The notes under the pieces: generated by a model
Databases searched by the model: none
Seen by the model: the letters and a program-made list of their open reading frames with translations, nothing else
What the model was told of the DNA's origin: nothing
Assembly: GCA_043816305.1 (NCBI GenBank)
Contig: JBDRHZ010000028.1
Span: 9,906 to 73,905 of the forward strand
Origin: JAHIVN01 sp018816645
GTDB lineage: Bacteria; Patescibacteriota; Dojkabacteria; JAHIVN01
DNA length: 64,000 bases
Direction of reading: 5' to 3'
Program-made: the position numbers and the translations under genes
Part shown: positions 26,549 through 35,290 of the stretch, one piece after another
Layout of the letters: each line of letters starts with the position of its first letter
How positions within the stretch are numbered: position 1 is the stretch's first letter

Positions 26549-28513
26549 ATGAAATCAAAAAAACTCATCCCCAGTTTAGTTATTGTTATTGGAATCATTC
26601 TATTATCTTTTTGCTTTGGTATCAGTTATTTAGCTTACAAATATGTCAAAGACCAGAGAGATGAGGATTACAAACCCCTCTGGATCCCGAAGCTTTCAGA
26701 TACTATGACCAGCTTTCAAAGTGATGCGGAATTTGACAGCTATATGACCAAAGTTGAAGAAGATTTAGATTCAAATAATGGACAAGGCCCGGGTACAGGA
26801 GGATGGGGTTATATGGAAGAAAGTTCGGACATGGCGATAAATCCATCTTCTCCAACAAAAGAAAGTATAACGAATGTGCAGGAAAGCGGAGTAGATGAGG
26901 GAGACATCGTGAAAGCCTATGAGAATTACCTTGTAATACTTCGCAGAGGAAAGTTGTTCACTGTTAACATCGAAAATGCTGATAGGAAAGAGCTAAGTGC
27001 CGTTTCTAGTATAAATGCCTATCCAGAAGGTTTTAGTCAGGGAACCTGGTATGACGAAATGCTGATTTATAAAAATAAAATTATTGTTATCGGTTATTCG
27101 TACCAGCTAAGTGCTACTGAGGTAAATATGTTTGAGATCAGTAAAAGTGGTTCACTTTCACATTCAGATTCTTACTACATCGATTCAAATGACTATTACT
27201 CATCAAGAAACTATGCCAGCAGGCTCGTGGATGATCGGCTGATATTTTACATGCCTTACTATTTATTCTCCTATAATTATGTAAATGATGAATATAGACA
27301 AGAGGTTTCTTTTCCACAAGTCAGGAAATGGCTTGAAGGTAATACACTTTCCGAAGGAAGAGATATTCTAAATAAAACAGACATATACAAGCCTGTGCAG
27401 GATTCGTATTCACCGACACTACATACTGTTGTAAAATGCGACTTGGACAGCTCTGATTTCGACTGTACGGCAAAAGCAATTCTCGGTCCTTATTCTAGAA
27501 ACTTCTATGTATCACCAAATGCAATTTATGTCTGGGTATCTGATGATGACTATAGTCATTATCTTGAGGAAGAAGATTCTGATCGCAATGAAATCTCCTC
27601 TGATTCTTATGTTTATATGTTTCTCATAGATGACAGTACAGCGCGAGTATTACGCGCGGATGGAAGTCCTGTCGACCAGTTTTCATTCAAAGAGGACGCT
27701 GACGGATATTTGAATGTCGTAGTTCGTGAATATACTTCAGGCGACGCGATGTGGAATCCCGAAGCAACCAGCGGAGCGATGGCGCTGCTCAGAGTATCTC
27801 TCGAGGAATTCGGTCCAGAGCCTCAAGAGGCTAAAACTGGCTCCTACAAAGATCTACCTTCTCCAGAAGGATACACACTACAAAACAGATTCGTAGGAGA
27901 CTATCTGCTTTATGGGTCAGGCAGCAACTGGTATTACGACGAAAATGCTGAAGTAAACCTGTACGTCAATGAATATAAGACTATGAAAAGTTCCCAAAGT
28001 ATCAATCTAGCACATAGTGTAGACAGACTCGAAGTGCTGGGAAATAATGCAGTAGTAATTGGCACTAATAATGAGAGCCTCAAGTTCAGCTCTATTGAGC
28101 TTGGTGATAAATCTGTGATTAAGGACACTTACTCAATCAAAGGTGCTCAGCAGGGAGAACTTAGAAGTCATGGCTTTTTCTATAAAGAATACGAGGATTT
28201 GGGTGTACTTGGCCTGCCGATTCTGGGGCAAGGAGAATTGTACGAACATCTGTTTAACGACTCAGCTCAGATAGTATTTTTGAAAGTAGGGGATAATTTG
28301 AACTTCAACCTGCTTGGAACTCTGGACGGAACTCCGCCTGAAAATGAAAACACAGACAACTGTCAATTTTCCTGTACTGACTGGTACGGCAACTCAAGGC
28401 CGATATTTTATACTGATAGAATATTTGGACTTATGGGCTATGAGCTTGTCGAGGGGAAGATTGAGAATGATAAAATAAATGAAATTGATAGATTGAATTA
28501 TCTTTCGGATTAA
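26549..28513 (+). CDS. Exported beta-propeller protein (PF09826 type)
   Basis: 654 residues. N-terminal TM/signal anchor (about 6-30), a short linker, then a large beta-propeller-like domain. It starts with the family motif TNVQESGVDEGDIVKAYENYLVILRRGKL (here residues about 110-138), characteristic of the secreted 'beta propeller domain' family in bacteria and archaea. Tyr/Ser/Asp-rich. Probably extracellular; ligand unknown. Confidence 0.85.
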   Translation: MKSKKLIPSLVIVIGIILLSFCFGISYLAYKYVKDQRDEDYKPLWIPKLSDTMTSFQSDAEFDSYMTKVEEDLDSNNGQGPGTGGWGYMEESSDMAINPSSPTKESITNVQESGVDEGDIVKAYENYLVILRRGKLFTVNIENADRKELSAVSSINAYPEGFSQGTWYDEMLIYKNKIIVIGYSYQLSATEVNMFEISKSGSLSHSDSYYIDSNDYYSSRNYASRLVDDRLIFYMPYYLFSYNYVNDEYRQEVSFPQVRKWLEGNTLSEGRDILNKTDIYKPVQDSYSPTLHTVVKCDLDSSDFDCTAKAILGPYSRNFYVSPNAIYVWVSDDDYSHYLEEEDSDRNEISSDSYVYMFLIDDSTARVLRADGSPVDQFSFKEDADGYLNVVVREYTSGDAMWNPEATSGAMALLRVSLEEFGPEPQEAKTGSYKDLPSPEGYTLQNRFVGDYLLYGSGSNWYYDENAEVNLYVNEYKTMKSSQSINLAHSVDRLEVLGNNAVVIGTNNESLKFSSIELGDKSVIKDTYSIKGAQQGELRSHGFFYKEYEDLGVLGLPILGQGELYEHLFNDSAQIVFLKVGDNLNFNLLGTLDGTPPENENTDNCQFSCTDWYGNSRPIFYTDRIFGLMGYELVEGKIENDKINEIDRLNYLSD

Positions 28514-28750
28514 GGTTGCTTTTTTGATTATATCTAGGGAGCCTGCCTGTCGGAGACAGGGAACTTAATTAATCCAGCTGTGCGGGAAAACTCAAATTCC
28601 TGCCAAGGTCTCCTTTCCCAGATACTTAGTACCGGATTCCTAATCCCCGATACCAGTCACCAAATCCCTGCTCCTAATAAACTCTACTCTACTAGAATTC
28701 TTCAATAACTATATCCTATAATACAACACTAACATTGTCAGCGACGAATT
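28514..28750. other. Intergenic region with GC-rich hairpin and CCAGATA-type repeat pieces
   Basis: Holds a small hairpin GCCTGCCTGTCGGAGACAGGG near 28551-28571 and diluted repeat text (ACTTAGTACCGGATTCC, CCGATACCAGTCACC) resembling the TATCTGG family. A TATAAT at 28717-28722 serves the next gene. No other gene seen. Confidence 0.4.
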
Positions 28751-29938
28751 ATGGAAAAACAGCAAGTACCCGAAATATTGGTAACACTTCCGGGTGATTC
28801 TACAAGGGAATTCCTGGAGGCACATATAAATGCAGGTGCGACAGGCCTTAGAATCCATACTGCAAAGATGGCGTCGGAACAAATAGCACGACTTGTTCGG
28901 TTATGTCAACAGTTAGACCTATGTCCCGTAGTTGATCTTGCCGGAAACAGAAAAGCTAGAACACTCGATACACCTGGAATGGTCCATGGAAGCGGTCTCG
29001 AGAGTCAAAATAAGCTACTGGCAATTGAAAGGGGTAACATTGTTATATTGGTTCCGGCTAGTACTACTAATTCAGTAATAGCAAATCTGCAATCACGTAC
29101 ACAGTACAAATATCTGAGGGTAACAGCCATTCCAGCTTTAAATAACGGTGACATGCTCGAGTTCGCAGACGGAAAGGTGGCTTGTAATGTAATTGAAGCT
29201 CCTCAAATCGAGGGGCTTCAAGATTATCTAGCAGTAACAATAACAGAAATTACAAACACTGCCGGAATATTCTGGAGAATGGGGATTACAAGTTCAACAA
29301 ATGATCTCTTTTCTGCTCCTGGAGGTATCTTATCAGAAATAGATTTGAATATTCTTCAGGAACTTAAACAGTCCGGGTTAACTAAAGATATTATAATAGC
29401 ATTGTCATTTGTATCATATCCTGGACAGATTACAGAAACTATCAAATTGCTTGAAAAAATTGGATTTAAATTAAAAAACATTACTTTGCAGGCAAAAATT
29501 GAAACGATACAAGGTGCTGAAAACGTTCTCGAAATTGTTAATGCTACAAGAGAAAAAGGTGTAGCTATAGAGATTGAGATTGCGCGAGGTGACCTCGCAG
29601 AAGCTTGTAAATTACACAAAAGAGATCTATACGAAGTTCAAACCCAAATCATCAATAATTTAACAGGCAAAAATGTAAAGGTAATTATAGCAACAGGAGT
29701 TGCTGAATCAGCTATTTCAAAAATCAGGGAATCTGGTAATTTTAAACAACTTAGTTCAGCCGAACGACGCAAAATTGTCCATGAGACACTTTATATTCTA
29801 ACTGGCCGTGCTGTCGGCTGGATGCTTGCCGGAGAAACAATGATAACAGGACAAAACAGTGTTGAAATTACAAGAATTGTCAGAGAAACTTACGAAAGGG
29901 GAGTACAGATTGTACAACGCTTCCAACGTAGAATATAA
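28751..29938 (+). CDS. Pyruvate-kinase-like TIM-barrel protein, likely non-catalytic
   Basis: 395 residues, shorter than the usual 470+. Colinear traces of pyruvate kinase: early RIHTAKM in place of the (R)LNFSHG segment, VVDLAGNRKAR in place of LDLKGPEIR, the LSEIDL start of the second barrel half, IIALSFVSYPGQI for the ALSFVR segment, the QAKIETIQGAENV Lys-Glu motif and IEIARGDLAEA for the MVARGDLG site, then IIATGVAESAI for ITATQMLESM. Key residues for substrate and ATP are altered. TATAAT lies 28 bp upstream. A divergent paralogue or regulatory pseudo-enzyme is inferred. Confidence 0.7.
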   Translation: MEKQQVPEILVTLPGDSTREFLEAHINAGATGLRIHTAKMASEQIARLVRLCQQLDLCPVVDLAGNRKARTLDTPGMVHGSGLESQNKLLAIERGNIVILVPASTTNSVIANLQSRTQYKYLRVTAIPALNNGDMLEFADGKVACNVIEAPQIEGLQDYLAVTITEITNTAGIFWRMGITSSTNDLFSAPGGILSEIDLNILQELKQSGLTKDIIIALSFVSYPGQITETIKLLEKIGFKLKNITLQAKIETIQGAENVLEIVNATREKGVAIEIEIARGDLAEACKLHKRDLYEVQTQIINNLTGKNVKVIIATGVAESAISKIRESGNFKQLSSAERRKIVHETLYILTGRAVGWMLAGETMITGQNSVEITRIVRETYERGVQIVQRFQRRI

Positions 29939-30054
29939 TGGTATCTGGTAACCGGTATCCGGTATGGGGTAGCAGTAGCAGCTCACTGATCACTAACTGT
30001 TACCAGGTACCAGTTCCTAGTTACCAGATAATCGTTACCTGTTACCAGTCCCAA
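29938..30054. repeat. TATCTGG/CCAGATA-type repeat block
   Basis: Contains GGTATCTGGTAACCGG, TATCCGGTAT, then complementary GTTACCAGGTACCAG, TAGTTACCAGATAA and CCTGTTACCAG. The two halves can pair into an imperfect long hairpin. The block is open in the frame of the following gene but is intergenic in my reading. Confidence 0.7.
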
Positions 30055-30735
30055 ATGCAAATCGATCACTCAGCCCAAATTTCCATACTTAGAGAACTTC
30101 TCTTTAAGCCGAAGGCTCGATTCTGCGATCTGAACAAGACTGATCTAACAAATGATCATTTCAACTTTCATCTCAAACGCCTTGTGAAGCTGGGAATCGT
30201 TGAGAAAAAAGAAAACTACTATCAGCTTTCTCCGCAAGGTTTGGATATAGCAGGCAGAATGGATCTGAAAAACATGGAGATCATAAAACAGCCCAAAGTT
30301 GGTGTGATGATTTATGTAACTCGCACTATTAATGATAAAATAGAAGTCTTAATGGGAAAGAGGTTACGAGACCCTTCAAAGGATATGATTGGTCTCCACA
30401 CAGAAAAGGTGCGTTTCGGAGAATCCTTTGTTGAAACAGCGAAAAGATGTTTGACCAAAGAGACAGGACTGACAGGAGATTTTGAATACACCGGGGCTGT
30501 TCACATGATCAAGCATCAATGTAAATTTCCATACATAGACGTCATCCTAAACTGTTATAAATCGACTGAGATTAGCGGGAAACTAATCGAACTGACTCTA
30601 GAGAGTGAAAACTTTTGGATCGACTTCGATAAGGTCAAGAATCTCAGAAATAAATTTTACGGTCTTATCGAAGATCTTGCTGCCATAGCTTCTGGTAAGA
30701 TTTTTTTCAAAGAGCGAATTGTAAAATCTGATTAA
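30055..30735 (+). CDS. Winged-helix/Nudix domain protein
   Basis: 226 residues from ATG 30055 (MQIDHSAQ); the open frame extends to 29938 but that part is repeat DNA. Residues 1-70 resemble a DNA-binding winged helix (ISILRELLFKPKARFCDLNK, then NFHLKRLVKLGIVEKKENYYQLSPQG). Residues 80-226 look like a Nudix fold: VLMGKRLRDP, then a degenerate Nudix box (VRFGESFVETAKRCLTKETGLTG). The box lacks some acidic residues, so it may sense rather than hydrolyse a nucleotide. Confidence 0.72.
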   Translation: MQIDHSAQISILRELLFKPKARFCDLNKTDLTNDHFNFHLKRLVKLGIVEKKENYYQLSPQGLDIAGRMDLKNMEIIKQPKVGVMIYVTRTINDKIEVLMGKRLRDPSKDMIGLHTEKVRFGESFVETAKRCLTKETGLTGDFEYTGAVHMIKHQCKFPYIDVILNCYKSTEISGKLIELTLESENFWIDFDKVKNLRNKFYGLIEDLAAIASGKIFFKERIVKSD

Positions 30736-30783
30736 TTGTACCCAAAGACTCATTAATACGTAAAAATATATGTAAGGACTTAC

Positions 30784-31290
30784 ATGAAAAAACTCGAGAA
30801 AAGAGGAGAGTTTATTGAGGCTTTCAACAAATACAATACTGGAATATTTAGGTATCTTTATTTAAGATCAAATTTTCATAAAGAAACCGCTCAGGATCTC
30901 GCTCAGGAAGTTTTTGTGAAAGCTTGGAAACACAGAGGCTCTTATAATAGCAGAAAAGCTACAATCAAGACATGGTTATTCACCATTACGAAAAATACGC
31001 TTGTTGACTTTTATAGAAAAAACCGAAAAGTTGAATCCTTAGAAGATACCAAACTAGAATCAATTCTTGTTACAACTGATTCTGAAGATAAAATCTTGTA
31101 CGATGAAATCTTAAAAAAATTAAAAGTGCTTTCAAGTAATGAACAAGAATTAATTATCTTAAGATTTATTGAAGGTTTTGAAATCAGCGAAATCGCTAAG
31201 ATGATAAATAAAAATTACACCGCCGCTAAAATAGCTATTCTCAGGGCTTTAGATAAATTGAAAGAACTAATAAGTCATGAAGTTAAGTGA
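30784..31290 (+). CDS. ECF-type RNA polymerase sigma factor
   Basis: 168 residues. Region 2 (YRYLYLRSNFHKETAQDLAQEVFVKAWK) and region 4 helix-turn-helix (ILRFIEGFEISEIAKMINKNYTAAKIAILRALDKLK) are clear. AGGA lies 8 bp upstream of the ATG. Its 3' end overlaps the start of the DUF5667 gene by 14 bp, the usual layout of a sigma factor with its membrane-bound antagonist. Confidence 0.92.
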   Translation: MKKLEKRGEFIEAFNKYNTGIFRYLYLRSNFHKETAQDLAQEVFVKAWKHRGSYNSRKATIKTWLFTITKNTLVDFYRKNRKVESLEDTKLESILVTTDSEDKILYDEILKKLKVLSSNEQELIILRFIEGFEISEIAKMINKNYTAAKIAILRALDKLKELISHEVK

Positions 31291-32077
31291 AGAACAACTG
31301 AAGCAAAAACTGAAGGAGTTGAATCTCCAGCCGGATCAAAGCTGGCGCACAGAAACTCAGGATTATTTGAATGAGTTAATTCTAAAAGATGTACCCAAAG
31401 ACAAAAAATCACGTAATATTCTTACGTATATATTTTATATTTTTACTTTTCAATTTATGAATAGCAAGACTAAAGTACTTGCAGGTTCAATAGTTGGAGT
31501 GATCGCGGCATTTTCACTGGGAACTGCTGCTTATGCTTCAAATGATGCTGTTTCAGGTGACTTGCTTTATCCACTCGATAAGGCTATGGAAAGCATGAAG
31601 AGAGTAATGCTCCTAGATCCTGTGAAAAAGGCTGAATACGAGGAAGATATCCTTGATGAAAGAATCGGTGAGCTGAAAAAGCTGCAAAATCAGCAAGCAG
31701 AGCAAGCTCGATTAGACCAAGCCGGAGAGGATATAGAACAGCAAAAGAGCAGAATTCAGGAAAGAATAAGAGAAATCGAAGAAAACGACCCGAACGAGAA
31801 TAGTCAGGAAGATCAGGAAAGAATTAAAAACAGATTTGAGGAACAAGAAGAAGAGCATAATGAGGTAAAGGAAATGAATCAGAAGCAGGAGAATAAACCT
31901 TCAAGTGAAACTGAGGAGGATTCCCTGACAACCACCTCGAGCTCCGATGATACTCCAGGAGAACCGGGGGGTGTTGGAGTACAGCAAAGACCACAGGATC
32001 AGGACCGTGATGGATGTACAGGAGACTGCGGTTCAAATGAAGGTGATGGAGATAAGCCCAGAGAAGGCTGGGACTAA
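31277..32077 (+). CDS. DUF5667-domain membrane protein, putative anti-sigma factor
   Basis: 266 residues. A short cytoplasmic N-terminus, one TM helix (about 68-88, ending TAAYASNDA), a DUF5667 region (GDLLYPLDKAMESMKRVMLLDP), a charged coiled coil of Glu/Gln/Lys, and an acidic disordered tail. Coupled to the sigma gene, so it likely holds the sigma factor at the membrane; that role is inferred from position. A strong terminator follows. Confidence 0.8.
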   Translation: MKLSEEQLKQKLKELNLQPDQSWRTETQDYLNELILKDVPKDKKSRNILTYIFYIFTFQFMNSKTKVLAGSIVGVIAAFSLGTAAYASNDAVSGDLLYPLDKAMESMKRVMLLDPVKKAEYEEDILDERIGELKKLQNQQAEQARLDQAGEDIEQQKSRIQERIREIEENDPNENSQEDQERIKNRFEEQEEEHNEVKEMNQKQENKPSSETEEDSLTTTSSSDDTPGEPGGVGVQQRPQDQDRDGCTGDCGSNEGDGDKPREGWD

Positions 32078-32103
32078 ATTTTTTCAATGGGTAAATCAGC
32101 CAG

Positions 32104-32130
32104 AAAGGAGCGGAAAACCGCTCCTTTTTT
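32104..32130 (+). terminator. Intrinsic terminator of the sigma/DUF5667 operon
   Basis: Ten-bp perfect stem AAAGGAGCGG / CCGCTCCTTT with an AAAA loop, followed by a T-tract. It lies 27 bp after the DUF5667 stop codon. Confidence 0.92.
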
Positions 32131-32326
32131 ACAGGTCTACAGTTTTATGAAATTCATAAAGATCCCCGAAAAGATTTGTAACAATATATATCCACCAGAC
32201 AACAGCTACTAAATTCCAAATACCTACTCCCTGATACTAAACCCCACTTTACTAGATTTCTACGCTGCAGTAATTTATAATTTTCACAACTTTAAACTCT
32301 ACATTTTAAATTCTGCATTAGAAAAA

Positions 32327-32779
32327 TTGAACACCCAAGATAATGCTAAATTCCACATAGTTCTAGTCAGCGGAGTAGTTGAGAAAAATGGAAAATACCT
32401 AATCGCACAGAGGAGCTTTGATGAAATTCAGGCTCCCGGAAAATGGGCGCTTCCAGGTGGTAAAGTAGAATTATTTACAAAAGAAAATGATTTAGATGTT
32501 TTAGAAAAAACACTTGAAAAGGAAATAGAAGAGGAAGTCGCGGTTCGGATCCATCCTAAGCCTGTCTATGTTAAAAGCTCATCATTTACTCGTATCGATG
32601 AAGCAACAGTAGTTGGAATTCTTTTCTTGTGCAAATGGAAATCCGGCAAAGCAGAACCTCTAGAGGATACCATCAAGGTTGCATGGGTTGGGATGAATGA
32701 GCTTGATAATTTCGTTTTTTGCGCCGGGATAGAGAATGCTCTAAAACTAGCCGATGAAAGGAGAAGCTCAATGAATTAG
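32327..32779 (+). CDS. Nudix hydrolase
   Basis: 150 residues from TTG 32327. Strand VVEKNGKYLIAQRS, WALPGGKVE, and a Nudix box GGKVE...EKEIEEEV whose spacer is lengthened by about six residues relative to the classical GX5EX7REUXEEXGU. Hydrolyses nucleoside diphosphates linked to another moiety; substrate unknown. Convergent overlap of 4 bp with dgkA. Confidence 0.85.
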   Translation: MNTQDNAKFHIVLVSGVVEKNGKYLIAQRSFDEIQAPGKWALPGGKVELFTKENDLDVLEKTLEKEIEEEVAVRIHPKPVYVKSSSFTRIDEATVVGILFLCKWKSGKAEPLEDTIKVAWVGMNELDNFVFCAGIENALKLADERRSSMN

Positions 32780-33180
32780 ATAACTGCTTTGATGTAAGGT
32801 AAAAATATCATCAACCCGATTGCTATATCCATAATGGCGATAATTAAAACAGCTGCAGAAGCTAAGTCCTTAACCTTTTTCACCACTACATTAAACTGCT
32901 TTAATTCAACCATTGCCTCAATGCTGGTATTCATAAGTTCAGCACTCAATGTGATTCCAAAGCAAAATATGAGAACAATCCACTCGAGTTTGCTGATACC
33001 TAGAAATATTCCCGCAATGACAACATTCAACATCAAGAAAAGCTCTATAATGAAATTCAGCTCATACTTAAATCCAATCTTCAGTCCTGAAATTGCGGCT
33101 TTATAACTTCTCAGGTGATTGCTTACGTTATACTCCACCTTTTTATCTATCCATTTACTTTTGATTTCGTGTGAATCCAT
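32776..33180 (-). CDS. dgkA: Diacylglycerol/undecaprenol kinase (DgkA family)
   Basis: 134 residues, three TM helices. Family signature ELMNTSIEAMVEL and KVKDLASAAVLI (E-x4-N-x-x-I/A-E then KD-x-A-A) is present. In Gram-positive-like envelopes these enzymes phosphorylate undecaprenol, recycling the carrier used by MurG. Overlaps the LPQTG gene's 3' end by 26 bp, suggesting co-transcription. Confidence 0.92.
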   Translation of the reverse strand: MDSHEIKSKWIDKKVEYNVSNHLRSYKAAISGLKIGFKYELNFIIELFLMLNVVIAGIFLGISKLEWIVLIFCFGITLSAELMNTSIEAMVELKQFNVVVKKVKDLASAAVLIIAIMDIAIGLMIFLPYIKAVI

Positions 33181-35224
33181 TTTTGAAAAGCATTATAAAT
33201 AAGGATGAAAACAGAATGAAAATTGTTAATGATAAAATGTTTGCACCTGTTTGAGGTAAATTTAGGGTTAATATGGTGGGATCGTTATCCTCACTAGTAT
33301 CCGGATCATCGGTTAATTCTTCAGTATCGTTCTCTCCATCATTGTCGCTGTCATACACAACTCTTCCTTGATTTACTACCTCACTATCTGCTATTTCACT
33401 TTTTAATCTGCCTCGAATAACTATCTCCACCTCTTCTCCCTCCGGGATATCTATCCCTGTAATGTGAACCAAATTACTTGTAGAATGATCCTCACTTCCC
33501 TCTGGAATACTGATAACTTCAAATGTTTCAAACTGTTCAGGTTTTGGATCAAAGAACTCGACTCCTACCAAGTCCGCATTACCATTATTCAGAATAGTAA
33601 TTGTATATTGAATTATTTCCCCAGGGGAAACTTCGCCATTTTCTTGTAAAGGAGTGCCCCTTTTAATTGCCTGTACCAGACCATTATATGGAAGCTGGTA
33701 TACACGAATATGCTGATAGTTCGCACCATCAACTCCACAAGTAAACTCCACCAGCTCCTTGTTTAGGTCCTGATCTATATTGAATATCTTGAAATCATGC
33801 CCAAAGCTACCACGCCTATTTAACCAAGTCCATTTATCTTCGTTTAGTAGTGTAAATGAATCCACATTATCTTGATAAATCCAAAGCTGGCCATCGTAGC
33901 TACCATTCGTTGGTGATGCTGTTCCAATATATCTATCACCAGTTATAATAAGTTCCTTTGTCGAATCCCCATAGACATTGTACATAAACATTTCTGAACT
34001 ATTATTTACAGATTTATTTCCCATCGCCCAGTAAGTAGATTCATGTATATCACCTAATGGTTTCCTGATTAGGAAAAATTGCCGAGTGTATTCAGGAACA
34101 ATGGTCTGATATTCATAAACAAAAAAAACCCACTCAGGCGTATCACCATTTAGGTTGACTACAGCATGATACATTCCCCCAATGTGAAGTGGTAGTCCGA
34201 CTTCTTCTGAATAATAACTAGACTCAACCAGAGAGTCTCCATCAAAGTCGTATCGATAGAAGTCATAATAAGATGTAGAATCTGGAAATGTCCCAATCCA
34301 ATGGGTACTAGCTACATATATTTCCTCAAACCCGTCATTATCTAGATCATAGATTTCTAAGCCGGTTGTATTCTTATACTCATTATAGTTTATCTTCCAT
34401 GAATTATTTGAGAATAATGTAAAATCAGGACTACACTCCCAAATCTTGATTTCATGTAAATATGTCTCATCTACCCAAGTTGTTCCAATGGTTAGGACTT
34501 CGTTCTCATTATCACTATCGAAATCTGCGACCCTGACACCACCTATTGGATAATCATCATTAGCCAAGCCTATATCCCAAGTAGTTTCCGTAAGTAGAGA
34601 AAGATCGGTACCGTCCCAATTATATATAAATAAACTCATATTTTTCCCTTCACCTACTACTGTACTATTTCCAATATGTATGAGTTCTTTCGTGCCATCT
34701 CCATCAAAATCATTTGCCTGCAAGTACTCACCACTGGAATACTGTAATTTGTGTCCTGAAGCCAACTGATCCAGTAAGACTAATCTATCAGCGTATGGTT
34801 CAGAAGGATCATAACGCCAAACCTGAAGAAAATTATTATCTGTTTGGGTAGAATCTGTCATAGTTATCAGCTCAACTGTCCCGTCATTATCAAGATCCAC
34901 AATAAACATATCATCTCCATGTGACTGTGCCCCAGTAACTGTTTGCCATGCATACGGCGGGTTCGTATACGTAGCGTCACCATCCGGATACTGGTCTCCG
35001 ATATCAGGATCATATCCAGGAGGATGGGGTAGAGGATACTCAAGTTCAAGAAAGCCGCCGCTCAACAGAGCTCTTTTATCAGAGTTTACATTTTCAACTT
35101 GTTCCCAGGGATACGAACCAAATCGAAGATCATTTTCGTCAGATGCTTTGACAGACTCACTGTTAAAGCCAAGAAAAACCACGAACAACAACACTAATAT
35201 GTGGTACTTAAGATTAATCTTCAT
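33155..35224 (-). CDS. Sortase-anchored surface protein with FG-GAP/VCBS repeats (LPQTG)
   Basis: 689 residues. Signal peptide (about 1-28). The central part holds repeated D-x-D-x-D-G segments (for example DLDNDGTVELI, DFDGDGTKELI, DLDNDGFEEIY), as in FG-GAP/VCBS integrin-type propellers that bind calcium. A DUF11-like domain (about 540-630) follows, then an acidic linker and LPQTG, a hydrophobic stretch and a basic tail: a full sortase signal. Likely substrate of the sortase at 6204. Binding partner unknown; an attachment role is inferred. Confidence 0.9.
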   Translation of the reverse strand: MKINLKYHILVLLFVVFLGFNSESVKASDENDLRFGSYPWEQVENVNSDKRALLSGGFLELEYPLPHPPGYDPDIGDQYPDGDATYTNPPYAWQTVTGAQSHGDDMFIVDLDNDGTVELITMTDSTQTDNNFLQVWRYDPSEPYADRLVLLDQLASGHKLQYSSGEYLQANDFDGDGTKELIHIGNSTVVGEGKNMSLFIYNWDGTDLSLLTETTWDIGLANDDYPIGGVRVADFDSDNENEVLTIGTTWVDETYLHEIKIWECSPDFTLFSNNSWKINYNEYKNTTGLEIYDLDNDGFEEIYVASTHWIGTFPDSTSYYDFYRYDFDGDSLVESSYYSEEVGLPLHIGGMYHAVVNLNGDTPEWVFFVYEYQTIVPEYTRQFFLIRKPLGDIHESTYWAMGNKSVNNSSEMFMYNVYGDSTKELIITGDRYIGTASPTNGSYDGQLWIYQDNVDSFTLLNEDKWTWLNRRGSFGHDFKIFNIDQDLNKELVEFTCGVDGANYQHIRVYQLPYNGLVQAIKRGTPLQENGEVSPGEIIQYTITILNNGNADLVGVEFFDPKPEQFETFEVISIPEGSEDHSTSNLVHITGIDIPEGEEVEIVIRGRLKSEIADSEVVNQGRVVYDSDNDGENDTEELTDDPDTSEDNDPTILTLNLPQTGANILSLTIFILFSSLFIMLFKNGFTRNQK

Positions 35225-35290
35225 TTATAAGAAAATAGCACTTCACATTATAGACATACCTAAGAAAGTGTCAAATCTACACTGAAAAAT

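Noticed and set aside
29938..30054. N-terminal extension of the HTH-Nudix gene
   Set aside because: The extension is encoded by TATCTGG-type repeat DNA and is not like any protein start.
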